DNA of 64,000 nucleotides from Myceligenerans pegani (GTDB taxonomy: Bacteria; Actinomycetota; Actinomycetes; Actinomycetales; Cellulomonadaceae). Below, piece by piece: positions 14,922 to 23,057 of the stretch; position 1 is the stretch's first letter, and every line of letters starts with the position of its first letter. The notes below the pieces were generated by a model. The model saw only the letters and a program-made list of their open reading frames with translations, searched no databases and was not told the origin of the DNA. The position numbers were made by a program, and so were the translations under genes. The stretch is taken from assembly GCF_014892515.1 (NCBI RefSeq), contig NZ_JADBGR010000054.1:1-64000 (forward strand). Direction: 5' to 3'.

Positions 14922-16196
14922 ATGTCCCAGACCACCATCTTCGACGAGCTCGAATCGCAGGTCCGCAGCTACTGCAGGAACTGGCCGGTCGTGCTCGCGA
15001 CCGCGGAGGGATCCACGGTCACGACGGAGGACGGGAGGGAGTACCTCGACTTCTTCGCCGGTGCCGGCGTGTTGAACTACGGGCACAACCACCCCGAGCT
15101 CACCGAGCCGCTGATCGACTACCTGCGCTCCGGCGCGATCGTGCACTCCCTCGACATGCACACCGTCGCCAAGCGGGAGTTCCTCGCGAACTTCCGGGAC
15201 TACGTCCTGCGGCCCCGGGGCCTCGACTACAAGGTGATGTTCCCCGGCCCGACGGGCACCAACTCGGTCGAGAGCGCGCTCAAGCTCGCCCGCAAGGTGA
15301 CCGGGCGCCAGCACATCCTGTCGTTCACGAACGCGTTCCACGGCATGACGCTCGGTGCGCTGTCGGTGACGGGCAACTCGATGAAGCGCCAGGGCGCCGG
15401 TCTTCCCCTGACCAACACCTCGAAGATTCCGTACGACAACTACTTCTCGGGTGCCGTCGAGGACTTCCTCTGGCTGGAGCGCGTGCTCGAGGACAGCGGT
15501 TCCGGCGTCGACCTGCCGGCCGCGATCATCGTGGAGACCGTCCAGGGCGAGGGCGGCCTGAACGCCGCCCGCCCCGAGTGGCTGCGCGCGCTGGCGGACC
15601 TGTGCAAGGCGCACGAGATCCTGCTGATCGTCGACGACGTGCAGGCCGGCGTCGGCCGGACCGGCACCTACTTCAGCTTCGAGGAAGCCGGCATCACCCC
15701 CGACATCGTGTGCCTGTCCAAGGCCCTGTCCGGCTACGGCCTGCCCATGGCCCTCACCCTGGTGCGCCCCGACCTCGACCAGTGGGAGCCCGGCGAGCAC
15801 AACGGCACGTTCCGCGGCCACAACCCGGCATTCGTGACCGGCGCGGCCGCGCTGAAGAAGTTCTGGGCCGACGACGCCTTCGAGAAGCAGGTCCGGGAAC
15901 GTGCCGCCGAGCTGCGGGACGGCCTGCAGCAGATCGCGGACGGCTACGAGAACGCCGTGGTCAAGGGCCGCGGCATGCTCACCGGCATCGAGTTCCCGGA
16001 CAAGGAGGCCGCCGGGAAGATCGCCGCGGCGGCGTTCCAGCGCGGGCTGCTGGTGGAGACGTCCGGCCCCGAGAGCGAGGTCCTCAAGACGATGCCGCCG
16101 CTGACCATCACCTCCGAGGAGGTCCGGCGCGGGCTCGGCATCATCGCCGGCGCCACCGCCGACGTGCTCGGGACTCCCGTCGAGACCGTCGCCTGA
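14922..16196 (+). CDS. ectB: L-2,4-diaminobutyrate aminotransferase EctB
   Basis: The 424-residue class III PLP aminotransferase makes diaminobutyrate from aspartate-4-semialdehyde and glutamate. It shows YGHNHPELTEPLIDYL, the pyridoxal loop GTNSVESALKLAR, ETVQGEGGLNAA, DDVQAGVGRTG and the PLP lysine in LSKALSGYGLPMA. The ATG at 14922 gives MSQTTIFDELESQVRSYCR, the canonical EctB N-terminus, and has GGGAG upstream; longer readings begin inside ectA. A 10-bp hairpin lies 26 bp after the stop. Confidence 0.95.
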   Translation: MSQTTIFDELESQVRSYCRNWPVVLATAEGSTVTTEDGREYLDFFAGAGVLNYGHNHPELTEPLIDYLRSGAIVHSLDMHTVAKREFLANFRDYVLRPRGLDYKVMFPGPTGTNSVESALKLARKVTGRQHILSFTNAFHGMTLGALSVTGNSMKRQGAGLPLTNTSKIPYDNYFSGAVEDFLWLERVLEDSGSGVDLPAAIIVETVQGEGGLNAARPEWLRALADLCKAHEILLIVDDVQAGVGRTGTYFSFEEAGITPDIVCLSKALSGYGLPMALTLVRPDLDQWEPGEHNGTFRGHNPAFVTGAAALKKFWADDAFEKQVRERAAELRDGLQQIADGYENAVVKGRGMLTGIEFPDKEAAGKIAAAAFQRGLLVETSGPESEVLKTMPPLTITSEEVRRGLGIIAGATADVLGTPVETVA

Positions 16197-16222
16197 GGCC
16201 GCGGGCTCCATCACGCGAACCG

Positions 16223-16251
16223 ACGACGGCGGGCCCCGGGTCCGCCGTCGT
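16223..16251 (+). other. Intercistronic hairpin between ectB and ectC
   Basis: ACGACGGCGG (16223-16232) pairs with CCGCCGTCGT (16242-16251) around a 9-nt loop. It could partially terminate transcription or stabilise the processed ectAB message. Confidence 0.6.
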
Positions 16252-16319
16252 CCCCGGCAGCATTCCCCGGCGGGGCCGCACCGGCTCCGCCCCGAACCGC
16301 AGAAACGAGAACACCCGCC

Positions 16320-16733
16320 GTGAAGATCACCTACGTCGAGGACCTCGACGGCACCGACCGCGACGTCACCCCGGAGAACGGGAACTGGCGCAGCCGCCGC
16401 ATCGTCCTGGCCAAGGAGGGCGTCGGCTTCTCCTTCCACGAGACGATCCTGTACGCCGGGACCGAGAGCGACTTCTGGTACGCGAACCACATCGAGTCGG
16501 TGTACTGCGTCGGCGGCGAGGGCGAGCTCGTCAACCGCGAGACCGGAGAGGTCCACCCGATCCGGGACGGCATGTGCTACCTGCTCGACGGCAACGAGAA
16601 GCACACGGTCCGCGCCAAGACCGACCTGCGCATGGCGTGCGTGTTCAACCCCCCGGTCACCGGCCGCGAGGTGCACGACGAGAACGGCGTCTACCCCCTG
16701 ATCACGGAGGACGAACCGACGCCCGGCGCCTGA
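16320..16733 (+). CDS. ectC: L-ectoine synthase EctC
   Basis: The 137-residue cupin catalyses ring closure of N-gamma-acetyl-diaminobutyrate to ectoine. It begins with GTG ([16 protein letters not shown]) and has the family segments [28 protein letters not shown]-like [12 protein letters not shown], the metal-binding Tyr/His region [16 protein letters not shown], and [21 protein letters not shown]. The length and motif order match characterised EctC enzymes, so the pathway to ectoine is complete here. A perfect 11-bp hairpin separates it from ectD. Confidence 0.96.
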   Translation: MKITYVEDLDGTDRDVTPENGNWRSRRIVLAKEGVGFSFHETILYAGTESDFWYANHIESVYCVGGEGELVNRETGEVHPIRDGMCYLLDGNEKHTVRAKTDLRMACVFNPPVTGREVHDENGVYPLITEDEPTPGA

Positions 16734-16741
16734 GACCTGCC

Positions 16742-16777
16742 GTGCTCGCCGGAGCCGTCCACCCGCCCGGCGAGCAC
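16742..16777 (+). other. Intercistronic hairpin between ectC and ectD
   Basis: GTGCTCGCCGG (16742-16752) pairs perfectly with CCGGCGAGCAC (16767-16777) around a 14-nt loop, just before the ectD ribosome site CCAGGAGGAGAA. Confidence 0.65.
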
Positions 16778-16809
16778 TGCGCCCGTTCCAGTCCAGGAGG
16801 AGAACGCAC

Positions 16810-17709
16810 ATGACCCAGTCGAGCGAGAAGATCGCTGACGTCTATCCCACACGAACGGGGGGTGAGTTCCTCCTGATGCCGCGGGAAGACTTCGTGGTCC
16901 ACGGCACCGCTGACGACGGCCCGCTCGACGAGCCCGAGCTGGAGGACTTCGCCGCGAACGGCTACCTCACGTTCGACGAGTTCCTCAGCCCTGCCGAGGT
17001 GGCCGAGCTCGGCGACGAGTTCGAGCGCATGTCCTGCGACCCTGAGATCCTCGCGCAGGACAGCACGATCGTGGAGCCCTCCCGCGAGGAGGTGCGCTCC
17101 ATCTTCGGCGTCCACCGCACCAGCGAGGTGTTCCGCGACGTCGCGCACGACCCTCGCCTGGTGGACCGCGCCCGCCAGATCCTCGGCAGCGACGTGTACA
17201 TCCACCAGAGCGGGGCGAACTCCAAGCCCGGGCTCACCGGCGACGACGTGTACTGGCACTCGGACTTCGAGACGTGGCACGCCGAGGACGGGATGCCCCG
17301 CATGCGCGCGGTGAGCTTCACGATCTCGCTGAGCGAGTTCCACTCGTTCAACAGCCCGCTGATGATCATGCCCGGTTCCCACACGACCTACGTGTCGTGC
17401 GGCGACATCGTGCCCACCCAGGAGGAGAAGGCGCTCCTCGACATGCACGGGTCCGGCACGCCGAGCCCGGCCGCGCTGGCCCAGCTCGCCGACCGGCACG
17501 GCATCGAGGTGCTCGAGGGCGTCCCCGGCAGCGCGGTGCTGTTCGACTGCAACAGCATGCACGGATCCGGCGGCAACATCTCCCCGTACCCGAGCTCGAC
17601 GCTCTACTTCGTGTACAACTCGGTCGAGAACGAGCCCGTCGAGCCGTTCACCGGCAAGCCGCGCCGCCCCGAGTACCTGGGCGCCCGGGACTTCACCCCG
17701 GTCCCCTGA
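16810..17709 (+). CDS. ectD: Ectoine 5-hydroxylase EctD
   Basis: The 299-residue Fe(II)/2-oxoglutarate dioxygenase of the PhyH superfamily converts ectoine to 5-hydroxyectoine. The EctD signature appears as the iron-binding H-x-D in YWHSDFETWHAEDGMPRMRA, with the following SEFHSFNSPLMIMPGSHTTYVSC; the distal iron His is in DCNSMHGSGGNISPYP. A strong GGAGGAGAA ribosome site lies 8 nt upstream. It is the last gene of the operon. Its 3' end overlaps the convergent membrane-protein gene by 17 bp. Confidence 0.96.
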   Translation: MTQSSEKIADVYPTRTGGEFLLMPREDFVVHGTADDGPLDEPELEDFAANGYLTFDEFLSPAEVAELGDEFERMSCDPEILAQDSTIVEPSREEVRSIFGVHRTSEVFRDVAHDPRLVDRARQILGSDVYIHQSGANSKPGLTGDDVYWHSDFETWHAEDGMPRMRAVSFTISLSEFHSFNSPLMIMPGSHTTYVSCGDIVPTQEEKALLDMHGSGTPSPAALAQLADRHGIEVLEGVPGSAVLFDCNSMHGSGGNISPYPSSTLYFVYNSVENEPVEPFTGKPRRPEYLGARDFTPVP

Positions 17710-18316
17710 CGGGAGCGCCTCCGGCGTCTCGTGGGAGGGCCAGGAACGTCAGCGCCGCCAGGGCCAGCGCGCCCACCAGGATCGCCGCGCCCGCCCCCGG
17801 GAGCGTCGTGACGGCCCAGGCTGCCACCGCCAGGAGTTCCGTCGCGCCCAGGACGACGACGGCCCGCCGCCATCCCGCGAGCGCCGCGGCGGTCTCGACG
17901 CGGGCGGTGGGTGGGACGTGTGCGGCCCACCAGGTGGCGCGCCACAGGAGGTAGCCGGTGGGGGCGAGCCAGAGTGCGCGGGGGTCGAGGGGGCCGTCGC
18001 CGGAGATCCACAGGAGTGCTCCGGTGGTGGTGAGCAGGAGGCCGGCGGTGCCGGCGGTGGGTCGGAGGAGGACGAGGGCGGTGAGGGCGGCGAGGGTGGT
18101 GAGGAAGAGGCCGTGGTCGAGCCAGGTGGTGGGTGCGGCGGTGGCGAGGAGTGGGGCGGCGGTGAGGGTCTGGGCGAGGGGGAAGAGCCAGCCGGGGAGG
18201 GTGGGGCCGGTGGTGGTGGTGACGCGGGGGAGGGGTGCGTCGCGCAGGCCGGGTCCGCCGGGGCGGGCGTCGGCGGGCGGGGTCCGGCGGCGGTGGGGTC
18301 TGCGGGGGGTGTTCAT
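17693..18316 (-). CDS. Hypothetical membrane protein, last gene of the MoxR/DUF58 chain
   Basis: The 207-residue protein is rich in Ala, Leu and Thr, with an Arg/Pro-rich N-terminus of about 30 residues and roughly five hydrophobic segments. No family was recognised. Its ATG overlaps the DUF58 stop as ATGA, so it is translationally coupled and belongs to the same transcript as the five upstream genes. Its 3' end overlaps ectD tail to tail by 17 bp, leaving no room for a terminator, so transcripts from the two operons must collide or read into one another. Confidence 0.7.
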   Translation of the reverse strand: MNTPRRPHRRRTPPADARPGGPGLRDAPLPRVTTTTGPTLPGWLFPLAQTLTAAPLLATAAPTTWLDHGLFLTTLAALTALVLLRPTAGTAGLLLTTTGALLWISGDGPLDPRALWLAPTGYLLWRATWWAAHVPPTARVETAAALAGWRRAVVVLGATELLAVAAWAVTTLPGAGAAILVGALALAALTFLALPRDAGGAPVRGPG

Positions 18317-19626
18317 GTCGTCCTCCCGGCGGGTCGGCGGCGGTGGGTTCGTGCGAGGGCGTGGAGCCGGGTGCGGGCGGCGGTGGTGTGGCCGGCCCAG
18401 TGGACGACGGGTGTGCCGGATCGGCGCAGGGCGGTGATGCGGTCGTCGCGTTCGAGGCGGGTGATGCGCCAGGCGATGCGGTGGTGGGGGAGGTGGATGG
18501 GGTGGAGTGCGGGGAGGGTGTCGATGACGACGACGGGGTGGCCGAGGGTGCGCCAGGCGTGGACGAGGCGGGTGGTGTCGTCGTCGAGGAGGGTGGTGAA
18601 GAGGTAGACGATGGCGCCGGCGGGGATCTGGGGTGGGCGGAGGGTGTGGCTGGCGGCGCGGTCGCTGACGGGGTGGGCGAGGGCGAGGCCGTGGGTGAGG
18701 CGGCGCAGGTGGCGGCGTCCGGAGGCGGGTGGGACGGGGCGTCGTCGTCGGGCGAGGTCTTCCATGGCGACGCGGTCGCCGGTCTCGAGGAGTTGGCGGG
18801 CGATGGAGGCGGCGGCGTGGCGGGCGAGGTCGAGGGAGGTGGCTTCGTCGCGGCGGCGGGTGCCGTGGCCGCGCCAGGTGCGGATGTCGGGTCCGACGTC
18901 GTCGCGGGAGTCGAGGACGAGCATGGCGGTGGCCTCGGCGGTGGCGTGGGTGCGCCGGACGTACAGGTGGTCGAGGTCGGGGGAGCGGCGTGCGGTGGCG
19001 CGCCAGTCGATGCGGCGCAGGCGGTCGCCGGGTCGGAAGGGGTGGATGTCGCGTAGTTCGGTGCCGTCGCCGAGGCGGCGGGAGGTGTGGGGTCCGGTGA
19101 GTCCGCGGAGGGCGTCGGGGAGGGGGACGGGGCCGAGTGGTGTGGTGCCGGGCAGGACGAGGCGGGGGCGGGCGTGGAGGTCGGTCTGCGGTTGTTCCCA
19201 GACGCCGGTGGTGTCGTAGGCGCGCAGGGCGATGTCGAAGGTGTCCTGGGGGCCGGTGCGGACGGAGGTGAGTCGGAGGGGGATGTCGCGGGGGTGGGGG
19301 GTGGCGAGGACGGTCTGGGTCTCGCGGTGGCCGGGTGCGGTGACGCGGAGGTGGGTGAGGGTGGCGTGGGTGGCGGGGTGGAGGGTGAGGGTGGCGGTGA
19401 GTTCTCCGGCGCGGGTCTCGCCGTCGGGTTCGTGGAGGTGGGCGGTGGTGGCCTGGCGGGGGCCGGTGCCGGACCAGAGGGTGGTCAGGAGGACGGGGAC
19501 GGCGAGGAGGGCGATGTCGGGTCGTGCGGCGAGGGTGGCGGCGGCGAGCAGGACGACGCCGGTGACGAGGCCGGCGCGGCGGGTGGTGGTGGCGGTCCAG
19601 GCGGGCGGGGTCTGGGGCGGGGTCAC
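18313..19626 (-). CDS. DUF58 domain-containing protein
   Basis: The 437-residue protein has two N-terminal hydrophobic segments and then the DUF58 core: LGDGTELRDIHPFRPGDRLRRIDWRATARR, followed by a von Willebrand-A-like region with LVLDSRDDVG and a C-terminal AGAIVYLFTTLLDDDTTRLV. DUF58 proteins are encoded next to MoxR ATPases and are thought to be their membrane-associated partners. The GTG at 19626 overlaps the moxR stop by 4 bp (GTGA). The coding strand here is strikingly poor in G and rich in ACC/CAC/CCC codons compared with the genes after 23 kb. Confidence 0.85.
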   Translation of the reverse strand: MTPPQTPPAWTATTTRRAGLVTGVVLLAAATLAARPDIALLAVPVLLTTLWSGTGPRQATTAHLHEPDGETRAGELTATLTLHPATHATLTHLRVTAPGHRETQTVLATPHPRDIPLRLTSVRTGPQDTFDIALRAYDTTGVWEQPQTDLHARPRLVLPGTTPLGPVPLPDALRGLTGPHTSRRLGDGTELRDIHPFRPGDRLRRIDWRATARRSPDLDHLYVRRTHATAEATAMLVLDSRDDVGPDIRTWRGHGTRRRDEATSLDLARHAAASIARQLLETGDRVAMEDLARRRRPVPPASGRRHLRRLTHGLALAHPVSDRAASHTLRPPQIPAGAIVYLFTTLLDDDTTRLVHAWRTLGHPVVVIDTLPALHPIHLPHHRIAWRITRLERDDRITALRRSGTPVVHWAGHTTAARTRLHALARTHRRRPAGRTT

Positions 19627-20645
19627 GGGCCGGTCCGGGTGGCGGCGGGGGTGGGGACGGTGCGCAGGAGTCCGGTGACGATGTCCTCGGGGCGGGTGGC
19701 CTGGGCCCAGGCGTCGGGGGTGAGGGTGAGTCGGTGGGCGAGGACGGGTACTGCGACGCGTTTGACGTCCTCGGGCAGGACGTGGTCGCGGCCCTCGATG
19801 ACGGCCAGGGCGCGGGCGACGAGGACGAGGTTGGCTGATCCGCGGGGCGAGGCGCCGACCTCGAGGGCCTGGTGGGCGCGGGTGGCGGCGACGAGGTCGA
19901 CGCAGTAGCGCACGACGTCGGGGTCGACCTCGACGGTCTCGACCCCCGCCTGCATGGCGAGGACCGTGGCGGGGTCGGTGACGCGGGCGACGGGCGCGGC
20001 CTCGGCGCGGCGGGCGAGCCGGTTCAGGACGATGTCGCTCTCCTGGCCGGGGTCGGGGTAGCCGATGGCGAGGCGGACCATGAACCGGTCGAGCTGCGCC
20101 TCGGGCAGCGGGTAGGTGCCCTCGTACTCGACGGGGTTGGAGGTGGCCAGCACGTGGAAGGGGCTCGGCAGGGGGTGGCTGGTGCCCTCGACGGAGACCT
20201 GTCGTTCGGCCATGGCCTCCAGCAGGGCGGACTGGGTCTTGGGTGCGGTGCGGTTGATCTCGTCGGCGAGGAACAGGCCGGTGAACACGGGGCCGGGCCG
20301 GAACTCGAAGGTGCGGGTGCCGGGGTCGAAGACGGCGGAGCCGGTGATGTCGCTGGGCAGCAGGTCCGGGGTGCACTGGAGGCGGGCGAAGTCCAGGCCG
20401 AGCGCGCTCGCCAGGGAGCGGGCGGCCAGGGTCTTGCCGAGGCCGGGCACGTCCTCGAACAGGACGTGCCCGCTGGCGAGGATGGTGGCCAGCGCGACCG
20501 GCAGGGTCTCGGTCATGCCGACGACGGCGGTGCGCACCTCGGCGAGCACGCGGGCGGCCAGCGCGGCGACGTCGGCGGCGGGCATCGGGTCGATGCGGGG
20601 CGGGACGTCGGGCAGGGTGCCGGACGGCGTGTGCGGGTCGGTCAT
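19623..20645 (-). CDS. MoxR-family AAA+ ATPase
   Basis: This 340-residue AAA+ protein has Walker A VPGLGKT, Walker B LFLADEINR with TAPKTQSALLEAM, sensor 1 in LATSNPVEYEGTYPLPEAQLDRF and a sensor-2 region SPRGSANLVLVARALA. MoxR ATPases act as chaperones that insert or activate partner proteins, and the neighbouring DUF58 and DUF4129 proteins are the standard partners. The ATG at 20645 overlaps the upstream stop as ATGA. The usual transglutaminase-like membrane gene of such clusters is missing here. Confidence 0.93.
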   Translation of the reverse strand: MTDPHTPSGTLPDVPPRIDPMPAADVAALAARVLAEVRTAVVGMTETLPVALATILASGHVLFEDVPGLGKTLAARSLASALGLDFARLQCTPDLLPSDITGSAVFDPGTRTFEFRPGPVFTGLFLADEINRTAPKTQSALLEAMAERQVSVEGTSHPLPSPFHVLATSNPVEYEGTYPLPEAQLDRFMVRLAIGYPDPGQESDIVLNRLARRAEAAPVARVTDPATVLAMQAGVETVEVDPDVVRYCVDLVAATRAHQALEVGASPRGSANLVLVARALAVIEGRDHVLPEDVKRVAVPVLAHRLTLTPDAWAQATRPEDIVTGLLRTVPTPAATRTGP

Positions 20646-21103
20646 GCGCGGGGCCCTCTTTCGTCGGGGGTGTCGGGCGCGTCGGGAAGGCGTTCGATCG
20701 CGTCGAGCCAGGTCACCAGGGTGCGGAGGGTGGGGCGGGCGCGCAGGTCGACGCCGAGGTCGACGTCGAGGCTGGCGGGGTCGCGTCCGGCGCGGCGCAG
20801 CCGGGCGGCCGCGAGATCGCGGACACGGCGTACGACCCGGTCCCTGACGCGGCCCCGGCCGTCGAGCATGGACCAGCCCAGGTCCGAGACCTCGTGCCGG
20901 CCGCCGGGGCGTGCCTCCCCGCGGGGATGCCGCCAGCCGGGGTCCTCCGCGGCCGTCGCGGTGTCCCGGTACACCGCGACCAGCGTGGCGGCTACGACCG
21001 CGCCCGCGAGGGCGTGGGTCCACTCCAGCGCGCCCGTGACCGCGGCGGCCGCGCCACCGAGCAGCAGGAGCACCGCGACGACGATCGTCCCGGGCCGCGT
21101 CAT
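20642..21103 (-). CDS. Small membrane protein of the MoxR cluster
   Basis: The 153-residue protein starts with two hydrophobic segments (about 5-25 and 28-45) and continues with an Arg/Asp-rich soluble tail. No family was recognised. It overlaps both neighbours by 4 bp, so it is an integral member of the operon and probably a membrane anchor or assembly partner for MoxR. Confidence 0.75.
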   Translation of the reverse strand: MTRPGTIVVAVLLLLGGAAAAVTGALEWTHALAGAVVAATLVAVYRDTATAAEDPGWRHPRGEARPGGRHEVSDLGWSMLDGRGRVRDRVVRRVRDLAAARLRRAGRDPASLDVDLGVDLRARPTLRTLVTWLDAIERLPDAPDTPDERGPRA

Positions 21104-21792
21104 CGCGCACCCGCCCGGTCGAGCGCGCGGGCGATACCGGCGAGCGCCGCGCGGGCCGCCGCCACGTCGTCGTCGGTGACGGGACGGGTGGTGAACCGGG
21201 CGCGCTGGTACAGGGCGCGCAGCGTGCGGATGTCGGCGGCGGGTGCCGGTGTGGCGGCCAGGAGCGCGGCGGTGAACTCGGTCGGGGTGTCGGCGGGGTC
21301 CCGCTCGGTGCCGTGGGCCGCGGCGGCGTCCTCGAGGGCGACCCAGGCGGCGACGACGGCGTCGCGCGGCACCCCGCGTGCCCGGTCGACGACGGCCAGG
21401 GCCTGTTCGACGGCGTCCTGCACGGCGGCCGTGAGCTCGTCCGGGGTCGCGGTGACGGTTCCCCCGGGTGCGGGCGTCTCCTCGGGGACGGTGGTCCCGG
21501 GCTGGTACCGGTCGATCATGCGGCGGGCGATGACCGTGCCGATCCAGGCGAGCAGCGCGAGGAGCACCAGGAGCAGTGCGATCCCGATGAGGTTCCGGGC
21601 GGTGTCGTTCAGGTACTCCTGCGGGGCGGGGGTCGGCGACGCCGTCGGCACGGGCGGCATGCTCGGGAGATCGGCCGGGTTCGTGGGCAGGATCGCCGGC
21701 ATCCGGGGCGGGGCGGCGACCCAGGGCGTGGCCGCGGCCGCCGCGAGGACGACCAGGACCAGCAGGACCGTGGCGGTCACGGGCCGCCTCAT
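21100..21792 (-). CDS. DUF4129 domain-containing membrane protein
   Basis: The 230-residue protein has an N-terminal signal-anchor-like helix (about 5-22), a Pro-rich stretch and a second helix (about 68-92). The DUF4129 domain follows, with AVVAAWVALEDAAAAHGTERDP and TLRALYQRARFTTRPVTDDDV. In larger clusters DUF4129 is fused to transglutaminases; here it is alone. The ATG at 21792 overlaps the DUF3866 stop by 4 bp. Confidence 0.85.
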   Translation of the reverse strand: MRRPVTATVLLVLVVLAAAAATPWVAAPPRMPAILPTNPADLPSMPPVPTASPTPAPQEYLNDTARNLIGIALLLVLLALLAWIGTVIARRMIDRYQPGTTVPEETPAPGGTVTATPDELTAAVQDAVEQALAVVDRARGVPRDAVVAAWVALEDAAAAHGTERDPADTPTEFTAALLAATPAPAADIRTLRALYQRARFTTRPVTDDDVAAARAALAGIARALDRAGAR

Positions 21793-23033
21793 GCGGCCGG
21801 GCGGGCGCCCGGGGGTGTGCCCGGGCGGGTGGCGGGGCCGTCGACAGGGCCGGTGGCGGGGCCGGTGACGAGCCGCTGGGCGTGGATGCCGGCGACGGCG
21901 GCGGCGACGAACGACGCCGGGTCCTCGTCCAGGCCGCGGCCCATGGTGCGCAGCCCCGCCGGGGACGTGCGCAGGACGGCGACCAGGGCGTCGTCGGCGG
22001 CCACGTCGATCAGGCGGTGCCGACCGGCCAGGGTGGCCGCCTGCTCCCGGACGCGTTCCGTGAGGTCCCCGCCCCACCCCGGCATCGCCTCCACCCCCGG
22101 TGCCGGGTCCGGGACGGGCACGTCGGCCGCCGCGAGCGCCACGCGTGCGTAGGCGGTCAGGGAGTGGTGGGAGATGCCGCGGTGGCGGGGGCGGGGGTCG
22201 GCGCCGGAGACGCGCAGGGAGGCGACGGGGTGTCCGCCGAGGGCGGCGGTGGCGTTGACGGCTTCGCCGGCGGCGACGCCGGAGTAGCCCCAGCGGGTGC
22301 CGGTGCCGAGGTTGCCGGGGCCCTGGACGACGACGGCGATGTCGGCGTGGGCGACGTGGTGGGCGGCGAGGAGGCCGGTGTGGACGGTGACGGACTCGAG
22401 GTCGCCGCCGTAGGCCTGTCCGGCGGTGATGCACGTGTCGAGCCATTGGGCTTCGCGCAGGGCGGCGACGGTGCGGGAGAACGCGGCGGGCAGGGCACCG
22501 CCGTCGGTCATGACGTAGGCGATGCGGGGCGGGGGTTGTCCGGCGAGGGCGGCGGCGTGGCGGGTGCCGGCGATGACGGCGGGCAGGGCGGAGTGGAGGT
22601 CGGCGGTGACGACGGGCATGCCGTCGAGGGTGTCGGCGTCGCGGAGGGTGTCGTGGTGGGGTGATTCCTGTTCGTCGACGCCGAGCACGAGGGTCTGCAG
22701 GGGGGTGTAGCGGGCCTTGACAAGGTGGCCGGGGCCGGGTGGTGGGTCGGCGGGCAGGTCGGTGAGAGGTTCGCCGAGGCGGGAGGCGGGGCCGACGACG
22801 AGGGCGTAGCCGCCGGTGCCGAGGCCGCGGGCGAGGGCGGAGACGTTGACCAGGAGGGCGTCGCCGGGTTCGGGGTCGCCCACGAGGTGGGTGTAGGCGA
22901 GGGCGCGGACCTCGTGGACGGGGGTGTCGCCGGGGGTTTCGGTGAGGGGTCTGTCGAGGGTGACGGTGAGTTCGGTGGCGCCGCGCCAGCGCTTGCCTGT
23001 GGACAGAACGGTGCCGATGCGCCACGTGATCAC
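21789..23033 (-). CDS. DUF3866 family protein
   Basis: The 414-residue soluble protein begins VITWRIGTVLSTGKRWRGA at GTG 23033 and contains GPGNLGTGTRWGYSGVAAGEAVNA and PRHRGISHHSLTAYARVALA, characteristic of DUF3866. The function is unknown; the family is found beside pafBC in many actinobacteria. It is the first gene of the six-gene overlapping chain. The longer reading to 24026 runs antisense through pafB and is rejected. A TAGCCT hexamer 7 nt upstream suggests a leaderless transcript. Confidence 0.85.
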   Translation of the reverse strand: MITWRIGTVLSTGKRWRGATELTVTLDRPLTETPGDTPVHEVRALAYTHLVGDPEPGDALLVNVSALARGLGTGGYALVVGPASRLGEPLTDLPADPPPGPGHLVKARYTPLQTLVLGVDEQESPHHDTLRDADTLDGMPVVTADLHSALPAVIAGTRHAAALAGQPPPRIAYVMTDGGALPAAFSRTVAALREAQWLDTCITAGQAYGGDLESVTVHTGLLAAHHVAHADIAVVVQGPGNLGTGTRWGYSGVAAGEAVNATAALGGHPVASLRVSGADPRPRHRGISHHSLTAYARVALAAADVPVPDPAPGVEAMPGWGGDLTERVREQAATLAGRHRLIDVAADDALVAVLRTSPAGLRTMGRGLDEDPASFVAAAVAGIHAQRLVTGPATGPVDGPATRPGTPPGARPAA

Positions 23034-23040
23034 GCATCCG

Positions 23041-23050
23041 AGGCTACCGT
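23041..23050. promoter_or_regulatory. Overlapping divergent leaderless promoters (DUF3866 / pafB)
   Basis: AGGCTACCGT holds TAGCCT on the minus strand (7 nt before the GTG at 23033) and TACCGT on the plus strand (7 nt before the ATG at 23058). The two hexamers share two bases, so both start codons lie within 26 bp. Confidence 0.5.
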
Positions 23051-23057
23051 TGTGCCG

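Noticed and set aside
18000-19620. GTGG-rich top strand as a possible simple-sequence repeat region
   Set aside because: It is explained by the codon use of the DUF58 gene on the minus strand (ACC, CAC, CCC codons); no fixed period was found.
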